NCBI GenBank assembly: GCA_031274995.1
Contig: JAISPJ010000087.1
Coordinates: 1 to 64,000, forward strand
DNA: 64,000 nt
Direction: 5' to 3'
Origin: Azoarcus sp.
GTDB lineage: Bacteria; Pseudomonadota; Gammaproteobacteria; Burkholderiales; Rhodocyclaceae
The position numbers and the translations under genes were made by a program. The notes beneath the pieces were generated by a model, which was not told where the DNA came from, ran no database searches, and was given only the letters and a program-made list of their open reading frames with translations. Positions 50,328 to 61,458 of this stretch are shown in pieces (position 1 is the stretch's first letter; each line of letters opens with the position of its first letter).

Positions 50328-52720
50328 ACGCGCAACCGTCCACCTACGGTGCGCTCGACATGGCGAAGCAGCCCGGAGATTGCCTGATCTACTTCGGCAT
50401 CTTCGAGAGTATGTTGAGTATCTTGCATGGAAATCCTGAAAGCAAGGCTCTTGCAGCCAGATTCGATGCCTTTGCCTTGATAGACGTCAAAAAGCAGGAT
50501 TTCTCGCACGGTGGCAGGCGCCGCCTCGCGCAGTGCGTTCAATACCCGTTCAGCGGGAACGTTTGCCGGAACCAGCAGCGCGAGATCACGCAACACAGTC
50601 GGCATGCGCGAGATTTCACGGTTCGAAGGGCACAGAGCGGAAAGTGTTGCGTCGAGATCGACTTCAAACACCACCGGGGCCGCGCCCAGTTCAAAGCGTT
50701 GAGTCCAGGCCGGGTGGAGTTCGCCGATCACACCGATATTGTGGCCGTCCAGGAACACCGAGGCTGCGCGTCCGGGATGCAGGGCCGGAACCGAAACCGG
50801 GGCGAACGTCAGCCCGCGCGGCGCGAACAGGGCTTCGAGATCACCCTTGAGATCGAAGAAATCGGTCGCTCTCGCCGATTCTCCCCATTGTTCTGGAAAG
50901 GCTGTGCCAGCCGCCAGCGCCGCCAGCCGCCGTGGTTGATGAAAGCCGGGGACTTCCTCCCCAGTTTCGCCCGCGCCTTGTTCTCGTCGCGTAAAGCAAC
51001 GACCCAGTTCAAAAACCCGCACGCGGTTCTGCTGGCGTTTGCGGTTTGTCGCCAGATCGGACACCAGGCCCGGGATCAGGCTGGAACGCATCGCGTCCAT
51101 CTGGCTGGCAATCGGGTTGGCAAGCCGGATCGGGGCATTGTTGGCACAGAAATCCCGCTCCCAGACGGAATCGACGAAAGAGAAGTTCACGACTTCCTGA
51201 AATCCGCGCCCGGCCAGAAAATGGCACACGTCCCACTGCGTGCGCGCCGATTCGGTGCTGGCGAGCATGGCAAGATTGCCTCGCGGCGCAAGGGACGGGA
51301 TATTGTCGTAACCGTGCAGCCGCGCGATTTCTTCGATAAGGTCTTCTTCGGTTTCGATGTCAAAACGAAAGGCAGGCGGCGTCACCCGCAGTTCGACCGC
51401 CAAGTCGCGCACTGTCAGGTACACGCGCTCCAGCAGTTTGCGCATGTCCTCATGCTCCAGGTCGATGCCGAGCACCTGACGTACCCGTGCCGGGCGCAGG
51501 GCGACTTCCTCGCGCAGCGGCAGATGCTCATCCGCGCATGTTTCTTCCACCGGGCCAGGCACGCCGCCGCAAATGTCGAGGATGAGTTGCGTGGCACGCT
51601 CGATGGCTGGACGTTGTAGCTGGAAATCCACCCCGCGCTCGAAGCGGTGCGAGGCGTCGGAAGTAAGGCCATAGGCACGCCCGCGCCCGGCGATGGCCTC
51701 GGGAGTGAAGAAGGCAGACTCCAGGAAAACTTCGGTCGTATCGAGGGTCACGCCGGTCTCTTCGCCGCCCATAATGCCGGCCAGCGCCAGTGCGCGGGCT
51801 TCGTCGGCAATTAACAAGGTATCGGGCGTGGGCGTCACGTTCTGTTCGTTCAGGAGCCGCAATTCTTCGCCCGGATGCGGCAGGCGGACGTGAATCGCAC
51901 CGGAAAGGCATGCGTTGTCAAAGACGTGCAGGGGCTGGCCGAGCTCGAGCATCACGTAATTGGTAATATCGACCAAGGCGTGAATCGGGCGCAGACCGGA
52001 ACGTTTCAGGCGATCTTTCATCCAGGCGGGGGAGGGTGCCTTGGCGTTAACCCCGCTGATGACGCGCCCGCAATAGCGCGGACACTTCTTGGGCGCGTCG
52101 AGCACGATACCGCGGCGGGCATCGTTCGCCGGAGGAACCAGCGACAGCGGCGCGGGAATGAACGATGCGCCGGTGAGCGCCGCCACCTCTCGCGCCACGC
52201 CGGCCAGGCTCAGGCAATCGGCCCGGTTGGGGGTGAGTTTGATGACGAAGCAGGTGTCATTGAGCGCAAGCCAGTCGCGGATGTCCATGCCGACCGGAGC
52301 ATCTTCTTCCAGCGCGAGCAGTCCGTCGTGATCCTCGGACAATCCCAGTTCGTGCGCCGAGCACAACATGCCGAAGGATTCGACCCCGCGCAGTCTGGCG
52401 GCCTTGATGGCAAAGCCGCCGGGTAGTTCAGCGCCAATTTTTGCGCATGGAACTTTCATGCCTGCGGCGGCATTGGGTGCGCCGCATACGATCTGCAAGG
52501 GTTCTCCCGTGCCGGCGTCGACCTTGCACAGCTTGAGCTTGTCGGCATTCGGATGTTTTCCGGCCTCGATGATGCGGGCCACCACCACGCCGCTGAAAGG
52601 CGGCGCGACAGGATGGGCTTCTTCGACCTCAAGTCCGGCCATGGTCATCAGATGTCCGAACGCCCCGGAATCGAGCGGTGGATTGACGAAAGTGCGCAAC
52701 CAGTTTTCTGAAAATTGCAT
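50324..52720 (-). CDS. pheT: Phenylalanyl-tRNA synthetase beta subunit
   Basis: 798 aa; MQFSENWLRTFVNPPLDSGAFGHLMTMAGLEVEE. Confidence 0.97.
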   Translation of the reverse strand: MQFSENWLRTFVNPPLDSGAFGHLMTMAGLEVEEAHPVAPPFSGVVVARIIEAGKHPNADKLKLCKVDAGTGEPLQIVCGAPNAAAGMKVPCAKIGAELPGGFAIKAARLRGVESFGMLCSAHELGLSEDHDGLLALEEDAPVGMDIRDWLALNDTCFVIKLTPNRADCLSLAGVAREVAALTGASFIPAPLSLVPPANDARRGIVLDAPKKCPRYCGRVISGVNAKAPSPAWMKDRLKRSGLRPIHALVDITNYVMLELGQPLHVFDNACLSGAIHVRLPHPGEELRLLNEQNVTPTPDTLLIADEARALALAGIMGGEETGVTLDTTEVFLESAFFTPEAIAGRGRAYGLTSDASHRFERGVDFQLQRPAIERATQLILDICGGVPGPVEETCADEHLPLREEVALRPARVRQVLGIDLEHEDMRKLLERVYLTVRDLAVELRVTPPAFRFDIETEEDLIEEIARLHGYDNIPSLAPRGNLAMLASTESARTQWDVCHFLAGRGFQEVVNFSFVDSVWERDFCANNAPIRLANPIASQMDAMRSSLIPGLVSDLATNRKRQQNRVRVFELGRCFTRREQGAGETGEEVPGFHQPRRLAALAAGTAFPEQWGESARATDFFDLKGDLEALFAPRGLTFAPVSVPALHPGRAASVFLDGHNIGVIGELHPAWTQRFELGAAPVVFEVDLDATLSALCPSNREISRMPTVLRDLALLVPANVPAERVLNALREAAPATVREILLFDVYQGKGIESGCKSLAFRISMQDTQHTLEDAEVDQAISGLLRHVERTVGGRLRV

Positions 52721-52735
52721 GCTCGCTTGGCCTTG

Positions 52736-53767
52736 TTACCTGAATTGGCTCAAAAAACGCAGATCGCCTTCAAAGAACAGTCGCAGGTCGTTTACACCGT
52801 AACGCAGCATGGTCAGCCGATCCGGGCCGAAACCAAACGCGAATCCCGTGTAACGCTCAGGATCGATGCCTCCGAAACGCAACACATTGGGATGCACCAT
52901 GCCGCATCCGGCAACTTCCAGCCAGCGCCCGTCAAGCGAGCCGCCCTTGAACGCGACATCAACTTCCGCCGAAGGCTCTGTAAACGGGAAGAAGGACGGA
53001 CGGAAGCGAACCTGCAAGTTGTCCGTTTCGAAGAATTTGCAGAGGAAATCGGCCACCACGCCCTTCAAGTCGGCAAAACTCACCCGTTCACCGATCCATA
53101 AGCCTTCGACCTGATGGAACATCGGTGAATGGGTGGCGTCGGAGTCGACCCGGTACACCCGCCCCGGCGCAATGATCCGCAAGTCGGGCATGGGGTCGCA
53201 ATCGCGGTTTTTTTCGGCGTGCGCGAGCATGGCGCGGATTTGCACCGGGCTGGTATGGGTGCGCAACAGCACATCCCCCCGCCCTTCGAGGAAAAAGGTA
53301 TCGTGCATCGAACGCGCCGGATGATCCGCCGGGATGTTGAGCGCGGTGAAGTTGTGCCAGTCCGTCTCGATTTCCGGGCCGTCGACGGCCACGAACCCGA
53401 TAGACCGGAACAGGCGCTCGATGCGTTCGAGCGAGCGGCTGACCGGATGCAGGCCACCGGGCGTTGCGCCACGCCCGGGCAGTGTCACGTCGAGTGCCTC
53501 GGCTTGAAGTTGCGCGGAAAGTTCCGCTTCGCGCAGGGCTTCGCGCCGCTCGGCAAGCGCCGTTTCAATGGCGGCCTTGGCGCGGTTGACCTCGGCCCCC
53601 CGCTCACGCTTGTGCTCGGGAGCCAAGCCGCCGAGCGCCTTCAATTGCTCTGTGACGAGACTGTTCTTGCCGAGAAAGCGCGCTTTTGCCTGCTCCAGCT
53701 CCGCTGCGGTTGTGGCCTCGGCAAAGGCCGTGCGCGCATCGATGACCAGTTGATCGAGATTGTCCAT
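52736..53767 (-). CDS. pheS: Phenylalanyl-tRNA synthetase alpha subunit
   Basis: 343 aa; FFTEP-type motif [17 protein letters not shown]. Confidence 0.97.
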   Translation of the reverse strand: MDNLDQLVIDARTAFAEATTAAELEQAKARFLGKNSLVTEQLKALGGLAPEHKRERGAEVNRAKAAIETALAERREALREAELSAQLQAEALDVTLPGRGATPGGLHPVSRSLERIERLFRSIGFVAVDGPEIETDWHNFTALNIPADHPARSMHDTFFLEGRGDVLLRTHTSPVQIRAMLAHAEKNRDCDPMPDLRIIAPGRVYRVDSDATHSPMFHQVEGLWIGERVSFADLKGVVADFLCKFFETDNLQVRFRPSFFPFTEPSAEVDVAFKGGSLDGRWLEVAGCGMVHPNVLRFGGIDPERYTGFAFGFGPDRLTMLRYGVNDLRLFFEGDLRFLSQFR

Positions 53768-53792
53768 GTTTTGCCCTTGCGGGGAAATCCAG

Positions 53793-53818
53793 TAAAAAAG
53801 GAGGCATGGCCTCCTTCT
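53793..53818 (-). terminator. Intrinsic terminator/attenuator between rplT and pheS
   Basis: Minus strand AAGGAGGCCATGCCTCCTTTTTTACT. Confidence 0.75.
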
Positions 53819-53881
53819 TTACGCTGCTGCAACCTGCGGACTATAAAAAAAGCCTGCGTAAATCGTATCCGTATCGCGGCG

Positions 53882-54241
53882 TTACGCGGCGATACGGGCT
53901 TTGGCCTGTTCGGCGAGCGCGGCAAACGCGGGCTTGTCGAATACGGCCAGATCGGCAAGCACCTTGCGATCTACCTCGATGGCAGCTTTCTTGAGGCCAT
54001 TCATGAAGGTGCTGTAGGTCAGGCCCAATTCGCGCGCGGCGGCATTGATTCGGACGATCCACAGGGCACGGAACTGCCGTTTGCGCTGGCGGCGGTCGCG
54101 GTAAGCGTACTGGCCTGCCTTCATCACCGCTTCTTTGGCGATGCGGTAGACATTCTTGCGGCGGCCCCGGTACCCCTTGGCCTGATCGAGAACTTTCTTG
54201 TGACGCGCGCGGGCGGTTACACCACGTTTAACTCTGGGCAT
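53882..54241 (-). CDS. rplT: 50S ribosomal protein L20
   Basis: [39 protein letters not shown]. Confidence 0.98.
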   Translation of the reverse strand: MPRVKRGVTARARHKKVLDQAKGYRGRRKNVYRIAKEAVMKAGQYAYRDRRQRKRQFRALWIVRINAAARELGLTYSTFMNGLKKAAIEVDRKVLADLAVFDKPAFAALAEQAKARIAA

Positions 54242-54253
54242 GGCGGTCTCCTG

Positions 54254-54451
54254 TCAGGCAAAGGGCAACATGGCGCGGATCAGCTTCTGGTCGCTGTCAT
54301 GGACAACGACCGTGCCACGCAGATGGCGCTTGTTCTTGGTGGTTTTCTTGGTAAGGATGTGGCGCTTGAACGCATGGGAACGTTTGATGCTCCCGCCGGC
54401 GCGCACCCTGAAGCGCTTTTTGGCGCCACTTTTGGTCTTCATCTTGGGCAT
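54254..54451 (-). CDS. rpmI: 50S ribosomal protein L35
   Basis: [46 protein letters not shown]. Confidence 0.98.
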   Translation of the reverse strand: MPKMKTKSGAKKRFRVRAGGSIKRSHAFKRHILTKKTTKNKRHLRGTVVVHDSDQKLIRAMLPFA

Positions 54452-54555
54452 ATTGCTACTCCTTGCTTATAGAATGCCGTCAGGTAGCCCACTGGGGCGT
54501 TTTCATACCTGACGTCACTTGTATTGCTCCTTGCGGAGCCGACTTCCGTCGCCGT

Positions 54556-55080
54556 TCAGCGGCTCTTGCGGGCCGGAGCGACGACCATCACCATCAGACG
54601 CCCTTCCATCTTGGGCATCTGCTCGACCTGGGCGACATCTTCCAGGTCGGCCTTGATTCGTTCAAGCTGCCTCAGGCCAAACTCCTGGTGCGCCATTTCG
54701 CGTCCCCGGAAACGCAACGTCACCTTGCACTTGTCGCCGTCTTCCAGAAAACGGCGCAGGTTACGCAGTTTGATCTGGTAATCGTTTTCATCGGTGCCGG
54801 GCCGCAGCTTGATTTCCTTGACCTGCACCTGTTTTTGTTTCAAACGGGCTTCATGGGCTTTTTTCTGTTCCTGGTAGCGGAACTTGCCGAAATCCATCAC
54901 CTTGCATACGGGTGGCTGCGCCATTGGCGCGATTTCGACCAAATCCAGACCGGCCTCGTCGGCTGCTTCAAGCGCCGCACGTAAGGACATGATCCCGAGC
55001 GGTTCCCCCTCTTCACTGACAAGGCGAACTTCAGGCGCGCTGATCTCGTCATTTACGCGCTGCTTTTTCTCCTGAACGAT
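54556..55080 (-). CDS. infC: Translation initiation factor IF-3 with probable AUC start codon
   Basis: The ORF track starts at an internal Met (54990); upstream in frame (I/M)[36 protein letters not shown] beginning at ATC 55080. Confidence 0.9.
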   Translation of the reverse strand: MVQEKKQRVNDEISAPEVRLVSEEGEPLGIMSLRAALEAADEAGLDLVEIAPMAQPPVCKVMDFGKFRYQEQKKAHEARLKQKQVQVKEIKLRPGTDENDYQIKLRNLRRFLEDGDKCKVTLRFRGREMAHQEFGLRQLERIKADLEDVAQVEQMPKMEGRLMVMVVAPARKSR

Positions 55081-55106
55081 GGTTCAATTCTCCATAAAAG
55101 CCAACA

Positions 55107-57023
55107 TCAGACCGGCGCCGCCTTTGCTTCAATTTCGCGAAGCCAGCGCCCAATCAACGAATCGAGGGACATTTGGCCAAGATCCTGGCCGCCTCGGACG
55201 CGCACCGCTACCGTTGCCGTGGCCTTTTCCTTCTCGCCTGTCACGATCTGGTACGGCAGCTTGTGCATACTGTGCTCGCGGATTTTATAGTTGATTTTTT
55301 CGTTACGCAAATCGGCTTCAACACGAAAACCCGCATCGTGCAACCTTTGCGTGACATCGAGAGCGTAATCGGCCTGTCCTTCCGAGATATTCATGACCAT
55401 TGCCTGCACCGGCGCAAGCCATAGCGGCAGTGCACCCGCGTGATGTTCGATCAGGATGCCGATGAAACGTTCCAGCGACCCCAGAATCGCGCGGTGGAGC
55501 ATGATGGGCGTTCTGCGTGCGTTGTCTTCGGCCACAAACTCCGCGCCAAGCCGCTCCGGCAGGTTGAAATCCAGTTGCAGGGTGCCGCATTGCCACACCC
55601 GCCCCAAGCTGTCCTTGAGCGAAAACTCGATCTTCGGGCCATAAAACGCGCCTTCCCCGGGCTGCAACTCGTAGGCCAGCCCCTGCGCTTCGAGCGAAGC
55701 GGCCAGCGCCGCCTCGGCGGCATCCCATTGCGCGTCAGACCCCACCCTTCTTGCGGGGCGCGCCGAGAGCTTGACCAGCACGTCATCGAAGCCGAAATCG
55801 CGGTAGACCTTCTGCAACAGGTGGATGAACGCTGCCGCTTCCGATTGCACCTGTTCTTCGGTGCAAAAAATGTGCGCGTCGTCCTGGACGAAATGGCGCA
55901 CCCGCATAATGCCGTGCAATGCGCCCGATGGCTCGTTGCGGTGACAGGAACCAAACTCGGCCATCCGCAAGGGCAGATCACGGTAACTCTTGAGTCCCTG
56001 GTTGAAGATCTGGATATGGCAGGGACAATTCATCGGTTTGACCGCGAAGTCCCGCTTCTCGGACTGTGTTGTGAACATCAGTTCCGAATACATATCCCAG
56101 TGTCCTGAACGCTCCCACAGCGCACGGTCGACGATCAGCGGCGTTTTGACTTCCTGATAGCCATGACGCTGGAGCGTCCGCCGCAGGTACTGTTCGACCT
56201 GCTGCCACAGCGTCCAGCCCCTGGCATGCCAGAACACCATCCCCGGCGCTTCGTCCTGAAGGTGGAAGAAATCGAGCTGGCGGCCAAGCTTGCGGTGGTC
56301 GCGTTTCTCGGCTTCTTCGATCATATGCAGCCAGGCGTCGAGGTCTTCTTTTTTCGCCCATGCCGTGCCGTAGACGCGCTGGAGCATCTCGTTGGCCGAG
56401 TCGCCGCGCCAATAGGCACCGGCGAGCCTGGTGAGCTTGAACACCTTGAGCCTGCCGGTAGAAGGCACATGCGGCCCCCGGCAAAGATCGACGAAATCGC
56501 CCTGCCGGTAAAGCGACACATCTTCGCCTTCCGGGATCGAGGTGATGATTTCGGCCTTGTAATGTTCGCCGATGCCCTTGAAGAACTCAATTGCCTTCTC
56601 ACGCGGCCACACTTCCCGCGAGACGGGCAGATCGCGGCGGGCAATCTCGCCCATGCGCGCCTCGATGGCCGACAGGTCTTCCGGCGTAAACGGGCGTTTA
56701 TAGGAAAAATCGTAATAGAAGCCGTTTTCGATCACCGGCCCGATTGTGACCTGCGCATCCGGGAACAGCTCCTTCACCGCCTGTGCCAGCAGGTGCGCGC
56801 AGGAATGGCGGAGGAGTTCAACTCCTTCCGGGTCCTTGTCGGTGATGATCGCCAACAGAACGTCCGATTCAATGCAATGGGACACATCCACCAGCCGTCC
56901 GTCCACCTTCCCGGCCAGCGCCGCCCTGGCGAGTCCCGCGCCAATCGAGGACGCCGCTTCGCCCACCGTGACCGGTTGGTCAAAGCGTCGGATGGAACCG
57001 TCGGGGAGGGTAATGTTCGGCAT
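55107..57023 (-). CDS. thrS: Threonyl-tRNA synthetase
   Basis: Start [25 protein letters not shown]; class II synthetase motifs. Confidence 0.97.
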   Translation of the reverse strand: MPNITLPDGSIRRFDQPVTVGEAASSIGAGLARAALAGKVDGRLVDVSHCIESDVLLAIITDKDPEGVELLRHSCAHLLAQAVKELFPDAQVTIGPVIENGFYYDFSYKRPFTPEDLSAIEARMGEIARRDLPVSREVWPREKAIEFFKGIGEHYKAEIITSIPEGEDVSLYRQGDFVDLCRGPHVPSTGRLKVFKLTRLAGAYWRGDSANEMLQRVYGTAWAKKEDLDAWLHMIEEAEKRDHRKLGRQLDFFHLQDEAPGMVFWHARGWTLWQQVEQYLRRTLQRHGYQEVKTPLIVDRALWERSGHWDMYSELMFTTQSEKRDFAVKPMNCPCHIQIFNQGLKSYRDLPLRMAEFGSCHRNEPSGALHGIMRVRHFVQDDAHIFCTEEQVQSEAAAFIHLLQKVYRDFGFDDVLVKLSARPARRVGSDAQWDAAEAALAASLEAQGLAYELQPGEGAFYGPKIEFSLKDSLGRVWQCGTLQLDFNLPERLGAEFVAEDNARRTPIMLHRAILGSLERFIGILIEHHAGALPLWLAPVQAMVMNISEGQADYALDVTQRLHDAGFRVEADLRNEKINYKIREHSMHKLPYQIVTGEKEKATATVAVRVRGGQDLGQMSLDSLIGRWLREIEAKAAPV

Positions 57024-57070
57024 GAAAATAGCCTTTTGGAAAAATCGCCGGTACCTGCCGCGCCATAAAC

Positions 57071-57099
57071 AAAAAAAGTGCGGCAATGAGCGCACTTTT
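57071..57099 (-). terminator. Intrinsic terminator between tRNA-Val and thrS
   Basis: Minus strand AAAAGTGCG-ctcattgc-CGCACTTTTTTT. Confidence 0.82.
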
Positions 57100-57157
57100 C
57101 TCCGGGGTCCCCCGCTGCTTGCCCGGAACACGGAAATCGACTGGGCCTGTCAGGTAT

Positions 57158-57234
57158 TGGTAGGCGCGATTGGACTCGAACCAACGACCCCCACCATGTC
57201 AAGGTGGTGCTCTAACCAACTGAGCTACGCGCCT
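57158..57234 (-). tRNA. tRNA-Val (anticodon GAC)
   Basis: AGGCGCGTAGCTCAGTTGGTTAGAGCACCACCTTGACATGGTGGGGGTCGTTGGTTCGAGTCCAATCGCGCCTACCA. Confidence 0.96.
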
Positions 57235-57272
57235 GCTAAAGAGGCGGAATTATAGATGAGAAAACGGCGCTG

Positions 57273-58058
57273 TCAAGAAACAACGGGGGGATGCAGGCGC
57301 TCCCAAATCGCCTCCAGCGCCTGCGCCGCCCCCATTTTCAGACGATGGGAGACGATCATGCTTACCCCGGTTTCGCCGGGATTGATTTCCACCGAAGCCA
57401 CGCCGCTCTGGCGTGCCCACCAGACAGGATGGGCGATATAGGGGAAGACGCTTGTCGTGCCGATGGAAATCACGAGATCCGGCCCTTCTTCCATGACTTG
57501 GGCCAATCGCTCCAGCGCCAACCGGGGCAACATTTCGCCGAACAGCACCACGTCAGGGCGCACCTGCTGCCCACATTCAGGACATACCGGCGGCAATGCA
57601 AGTTCCGCATAGTCTTCCACCCCGCGTTCGTGGTTGCACGCGGTGCACAACAGACGATGCACGGTTCCGTGTATTTCGATCAGGTTTTTTGAGCCGGCCT
57701 TGCGGTGCAGGCTGTCGATGTTCTGGGTGAGCACCCAGAGGCCGGGTTTTTCCTTTTCAAACGCGGCAATCAGCCGATGTGCGGCATTCGGCCCGGCTCT
57801 CCGGCAATTGCTTTCGATCTGGCCGATATAGCGCCAGGTGATTTCGGGGCGACGCGCCAGCATATGGCCGGAAAGCGCCTCCTCGATAGGGAACCCCTCC
57901 TCGGTCAGGCGATCATTGTAAAGCCCGCCGATGCCACGGTAAGTCGGCAGGCCGGAATCTGCTGAAATACCCGCGCCGGTGATGAACAGCGGGCGTTGCG
58001 CACGCCCGAGCAGAGACGCGGTTTCATCCAGCATGGCCTCAAAAGGCTCACTCATCAT
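57273..58058 (-). CDS. cobB: SIR2 family NAD-dependent protein deacylase
   Basis: PLFITGAGISADSGLPTYRGIGGLY...VLTQNIDSLHRKAGSKNLIEIHGTVHRLLCTAC. Confidence 0.92.
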   Translation of the reverse strand: MMSEPFEAMLDETASLLGRAQRPLFITGAGISADSGLPTYRGIGGLYNDRLTEEGFPIEEALSGHMLARRPEITWRYIGQIESNCRRAGPNAAHRLIAAFEKEKPGLWVLTQNIDSLHRKAGSKNLIEIHGTVHRLLCTACNHERGVEDYAELALPPVCPECGQQVRPDVVLFGEMLPRLALERLAQVMEEGPDLVISIGTTSVFPYIAHPVWWARQSGVASVEINPGETGVSMIVSHRLKMGAAQALEAIWERLHPPVVS

Positions 58059-58737
58059 TGCCGCTTTGCATTCTTTCTGCGGTTTCACCCGATTTTTTGG
58101 AACCGGAACCGGAGGAGGTCATTTCGAGGTAGCGCCGACGGTCGGTATCGAAACGCTGGCGCAAACCGTCGCGTTCGTTGATTTTTCTTTCAATTGACGC
58201 GCGCGCACGTGTCAATTCCTCGTCGGCGTAATTCATTGCTCTTTTAAGATCGTTCGGAACCGGTTTATTCTCCGTTGCCTTCACCTCGTCATCGAGGTTT
58301 TTGCGCCGCGTGGCAAGCCTTTCTTCCTCAAGACGCAACTCATCGATGGCTTTGTCGAGTTCGGCAATTTCGTGGTCACGGCGTTGATCGAGAGTCTCCA
58401 GAGAAGGGTATCTCTCCAGCAGCGCGTCGTCTTGCCGCTTTTGCCTGACAGCTTCCTTGCGCGCCTCCTCCTGTCGGCGCGCCAGCTCCTTGCGGCGGGC
58501 GCTCTCATCAGCCGTGGGCTGCGCTTCCTCCCGGTAGACGACAACGCCATTTATCTTTTGGGTCCAGGCGCGGCCATAGCATTCCTTCGGCAAGGTATCG
58601 CCAAACACCGGGTGACCGTTGATCTCGCAACTGAACACTTTTACCACTCCGCCATTGCCATGCTGCCCTGCGGCAGAAAAGGGCACGAGCGCCGATGCAA
58701 CAGCAACGACCCTGATATAATTACCGTATCGCATCAT
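58048..58737 (-). CDS. DUF4124-like secreted protein with coiled coil
   Basis: Signal peptide; VVKVFSCEINGHPVFGDTLPKECYG; Glu/Arg-rich coiled coil; start MRYGNYIRVVAVAS. Confidence 0.7.
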   Translation of the reverse strand: MMRYGNYIRVVAVASALVPFSAAGQHGNGGVVKVFSCEINGHPVFGDTLPKECYGRAWTQKINGVVVYREEAQPTADESARRKELARRQEEARKEAVRQKRQDDALLERYPSLETLDQRRDHEIAELDKAIDELRLEEERLATRRKNLDDEVKATENKPVPNDLKRAMNYADEELTRARASIERKINERDGLRQRFDTDRRRYLEMTSSGSGSKKSGETAERMQSGNDE

Positions 58738-59371
58738 GCGTTCCATAAACATCCCGATAGGCCTGAACAGCCGCAAAATTAGCCTCCAGCTCCGGCGTAT
58801 CGGCCAGATAGGCGACCAGATCCGTGAGTGTCGCCACTGGCACGACCGGAACACCGTAAGCGTCTTCCACTTCCCGTACCGCCGAAACTTCTCCCTGACC
58901 ACGTTCCATGCGATCCAACGCAATGACCAACCCCGCCAGTTCGGCGCCGTGGGCGCGGATGATGCCGACGGACTCCCGCGCCGAAGTGCCTGCCGAAATC
59001 ACGTCGTCGAGAACCAGCACCCGTCCGTTAAGCGGTGCGCCGATCAACATCCCTCCCTCGCCGTGATCCTTGGCTTCCTTGCGGTTAAAGGCGAACGGCA
59101 CGTTCATCCCCTTTCCGGACAAGCGCATCGCCGTGCCGGCCACCAACGGGATACCCTTGTAGGCTGGGCCGAAAAGCATGTCAAACGCTATGCCGGAGCC
59201 AAGAATCGCCTGAGCATAGAATCCGCACAGGTCATTGAACGATCCTCCATCGTCAAACAGGCCCGCGTTGAAAAAATAAGGCGAAACACGACCCGCCTTG
59301 GTCACGAACGTGCCGAAGCGTAACACGCCCTTGCGGCAGGAAAGCTCTATGAAATCACGGCTAAAGGTCAT
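58721..59371 (-). CDS. pyrE: Orotate phosphoribosyltransferase
   Basis: 216 aa; FGTFVTKAGRVSPYFFNAGLFDDG...GRVLVLDDVISAGTS. Confidence 0.96.
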   Translation of the reverse strand: MTFSRDFIELSCRKGVLRFGTFVTKAGRVSPYFFNAGLFDDGGSFNDLCGFYAQAILGSGIAFDMLFGPAYKGIPLVAGTAMRLSGKGMNVPFAFNRKEAKDHGEGGMLIGAPLNGRVLVLDDVISAGTSARESVGIIRAHGAELAGLVIALDRMERGQGEVSAVREVEDAYGVPVVPVATLTDLVAYLADTPELEANFAAVQAYRDVYGTHDAIR

Positions 59372-59545
59372 ATCTGTTTTTGTTCTGGCATAGCATATGC
59401 GCTATATCGGCTCAAATCGGTTCTGTCTCAAGGAACAACGCGACAGATATCGTACTCGATCTTTCAAGAGTCATCTTCAAGAGTATTAAGAGTACAATTT
59501 TGCGCCCCCAGTACAGAATCAGAATCGTCTCCGACGGAGCGAACG

Positions 59546-60622
59546 ATGCCTACCGCCCAAATCGAAAACCTCAATATTCTTTCCATCGACCACATGCCTT
59601 CACCGGAAGAGATCAAGGTGCGCGTGATGCTGGACGACGACGCGGCGGCCACGGTCATTGCGGGGCGTCAGGCATTCATCGACATCCTCGAGCGCCGTGA
59701 TCCCCGGCTTTTCGTCATCGTTGGCCCCTGTTCCATCCACGATCCCGAGGCCGGGCTGGATTACGCCCGGTTGCTGCGCGCGCTTGCCGATGAAGTGGCG
59801 GGTACGTTGATGCTGGCGATGCGCGTGTATTTCGAGAAGCCGCGCACTTCCACCGGCTGGAAGGGCTACATCAACGACCCTTGCATGGACGACTCCTTTC
59901 GGATCGATCTGGGCATGGAAAAGGCCCGTCATTTCCTGCGCGAAGTCTCGCGCATCGGCCTGCCCATCGCTACCGAGGCGCTCGACCCCATCGCTCCCCA
60001 GTACTATGGCGATCTCATCTCTTGGGCGGCCATCGGGGCGCGCACTTCCGAATCGCAAACCCACCGCGAAATGGCCTCCGGGCTTTCGACGCCGGTCGGC
60101 TTCAAGAACACCACCGACGGCGATGTCGCGGCCGCCATCAACGCCATTCTCTCGGCGGCCAATCCGCACAGTTTCCTTGGCCTCAACATCCAGGGGCAAT
60201 CCGCCATCGTGCGTACACGCGGCAACCGTTATGGCCACATCGTGCTGCGCGGCGGGGAACGGCCCAACTATGATTCCGTATCCGTCTCATGTACCGAACA
60301 GGCGCTTGCCAAGGCCGGATTGCCCAATAATATCGTCATCGACTGTTCGCACGGCAATTCCTGGAAGCGCCCCGAAATGCAGCCTCTGGTGATGAAGGAT
60401 GTCATCAATCAGATTCGTGACGGCAACCGCTCCATCATCGGCCTGATGATCGAAAGCAACCTCGTGGCCGGCAGCCAATCCATCCCCGCCGACCTTTCGC
60501 AGCTCAAATACGGCTGTTCGGTTACGGATGCCTGTGTCGGTTGGGAAACCACCGTCGAGATGATCCGTTCCGCCGATTCGTTATTGCGCGAAACACTGGG
60601 GAAACGGGGTGCGCCCGAATGA
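59546..60622 (+). CDS. aroG: 3-deoxy-7-phosphoheptulonate synthase
   Basis: 358 aa; FVIVGPCSIHDPEAGLDYARLL...MRVYFEKPRTSTGWKGYINDP. Confidence 0.96.
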   Translation: MPTAQIENLNILSIDHMPSPEEIKVRVMLDDDAAATVIAGRQAFIDILERRDPRLFVIVGPCSIHDPEAGLDYARLLRALADEVAGTLMLAMRVYFEKPRTSTGWKGYINDPCMDDSFRIDLGMEKARHFLREVSRIGLPIATEALDPIAPQYYGDLISWAAIGARTSESQTHREMASGLSTPVGFKNTTDGDVAAAINAILSAANPHSFLGLNIQGQSAIVRTRGNRYGHIVLRGGERPNYDSVSVSCTEQALAKAGLPNNIVIDCSHGNSWKRPEMQPLVMKDVINQIRDGNRSIIGLMIESNLVAGSQSIPADLSQLKYGCSVTDACVGWETTVEMIRSADSLLRETLGKRGAPE

Positions 60623-61458
60623 ACCTGGTCGTCCAGGGCAACACGCTGGACTCCTCCACGCTCCAGTCCCTGTCCAGACTTGCCGGTGCAAAGGACATTG
60701 AAATCATTGATGCCGGTGCCTGCCGTTTCGATGTAAAAAACCGCGAACGCATCGCTGCCGAATTTGCCCGATTCTGCGCCAATGCCGCGCTCGACTGGGC
60801 TTGGGTTCCCAAGGGACGGCGTCTGGGCGATTTCGGCCTCTTCATCACTGACATGGATTCCACCCTCATCAATATCGAGTGCATCGATGAAATCGCCGAT
60901 ATGCAGGGAGTCAAGGCAGAAGTCGCCGTCATTACCGAGTCGGCGATGCGCGGAGAAATCGATTTCCGCACCTCGCTGGAACGTCGCGTATTGTTGCTGG
61001 CCGGGCTGCATGAACAGGCTCTGGCCAGGGTTTACGCCAAGCGGTTGCGGCTCAACCCCGGAGCCGAAGCCCTTATGGCCAGCCTCAAGGCTGCCGGTGT
61101 GCGTACCGCGCTCGTCTCCGGCGGTTTCGCCTATTTTACCGATCACATGCGGCGGGAACTCGGTTTCGACTACGCCTGGGCCAATGAACTGGAAGCCGTC
61201 GATGGCCGCCTCACCGGGCGCATGGTCGGCCCCGTGATCGATGCCCAGGCCAAGGCCGACTGCCTCACCGCCACCCGCGATGCCCTCGGCCTTGCGCCGG
61301 AACAGGTTCTTTGCTGCGGCGACGGGGCCAACGACATCCCCATGTTCCGCGCTGCCGGCTTCGGCGTTGCCTATCGTCCCAAACCCGCGTTGCGTGAAGT
61401 CGCCGACTGCTGCCTCGATTACATCGGGCTTGATGGCATTGCGCGGTTGTTTGCCTGA
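60619..61458 (+). CDS. serB: Phosphoserine phosphatase
   Basis: LFITDMDSTLINIECIDEIADMQG...VLCCGDGANDIPMFRAAGFGVAY; start ATG 60619. Confidence 0.95.
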   Translation: MNLVVQGNTLDSSTLQSLSRLAGAKDIEIIDAGACRFDVKNRERIAAEFARFCANAALDWAWVPKGRRLGDFGLFITDMDSTLINIECIDEIADMQGVKAEVAVITESAMRGEIDFRTSLERRVLLLAGLHEQALARVYAKRLRLNPGAEALMASLKAAGVRTALVSGGFAYFTDHMRRELGFDYAWANELEAVDGRLTGRMVGPVIDAQAKADCLTATRDALGLAPEQVLCCGDGANDIPMFRAAGFGVAYRPKPALREVADCCLDYIGLDGIARLFA

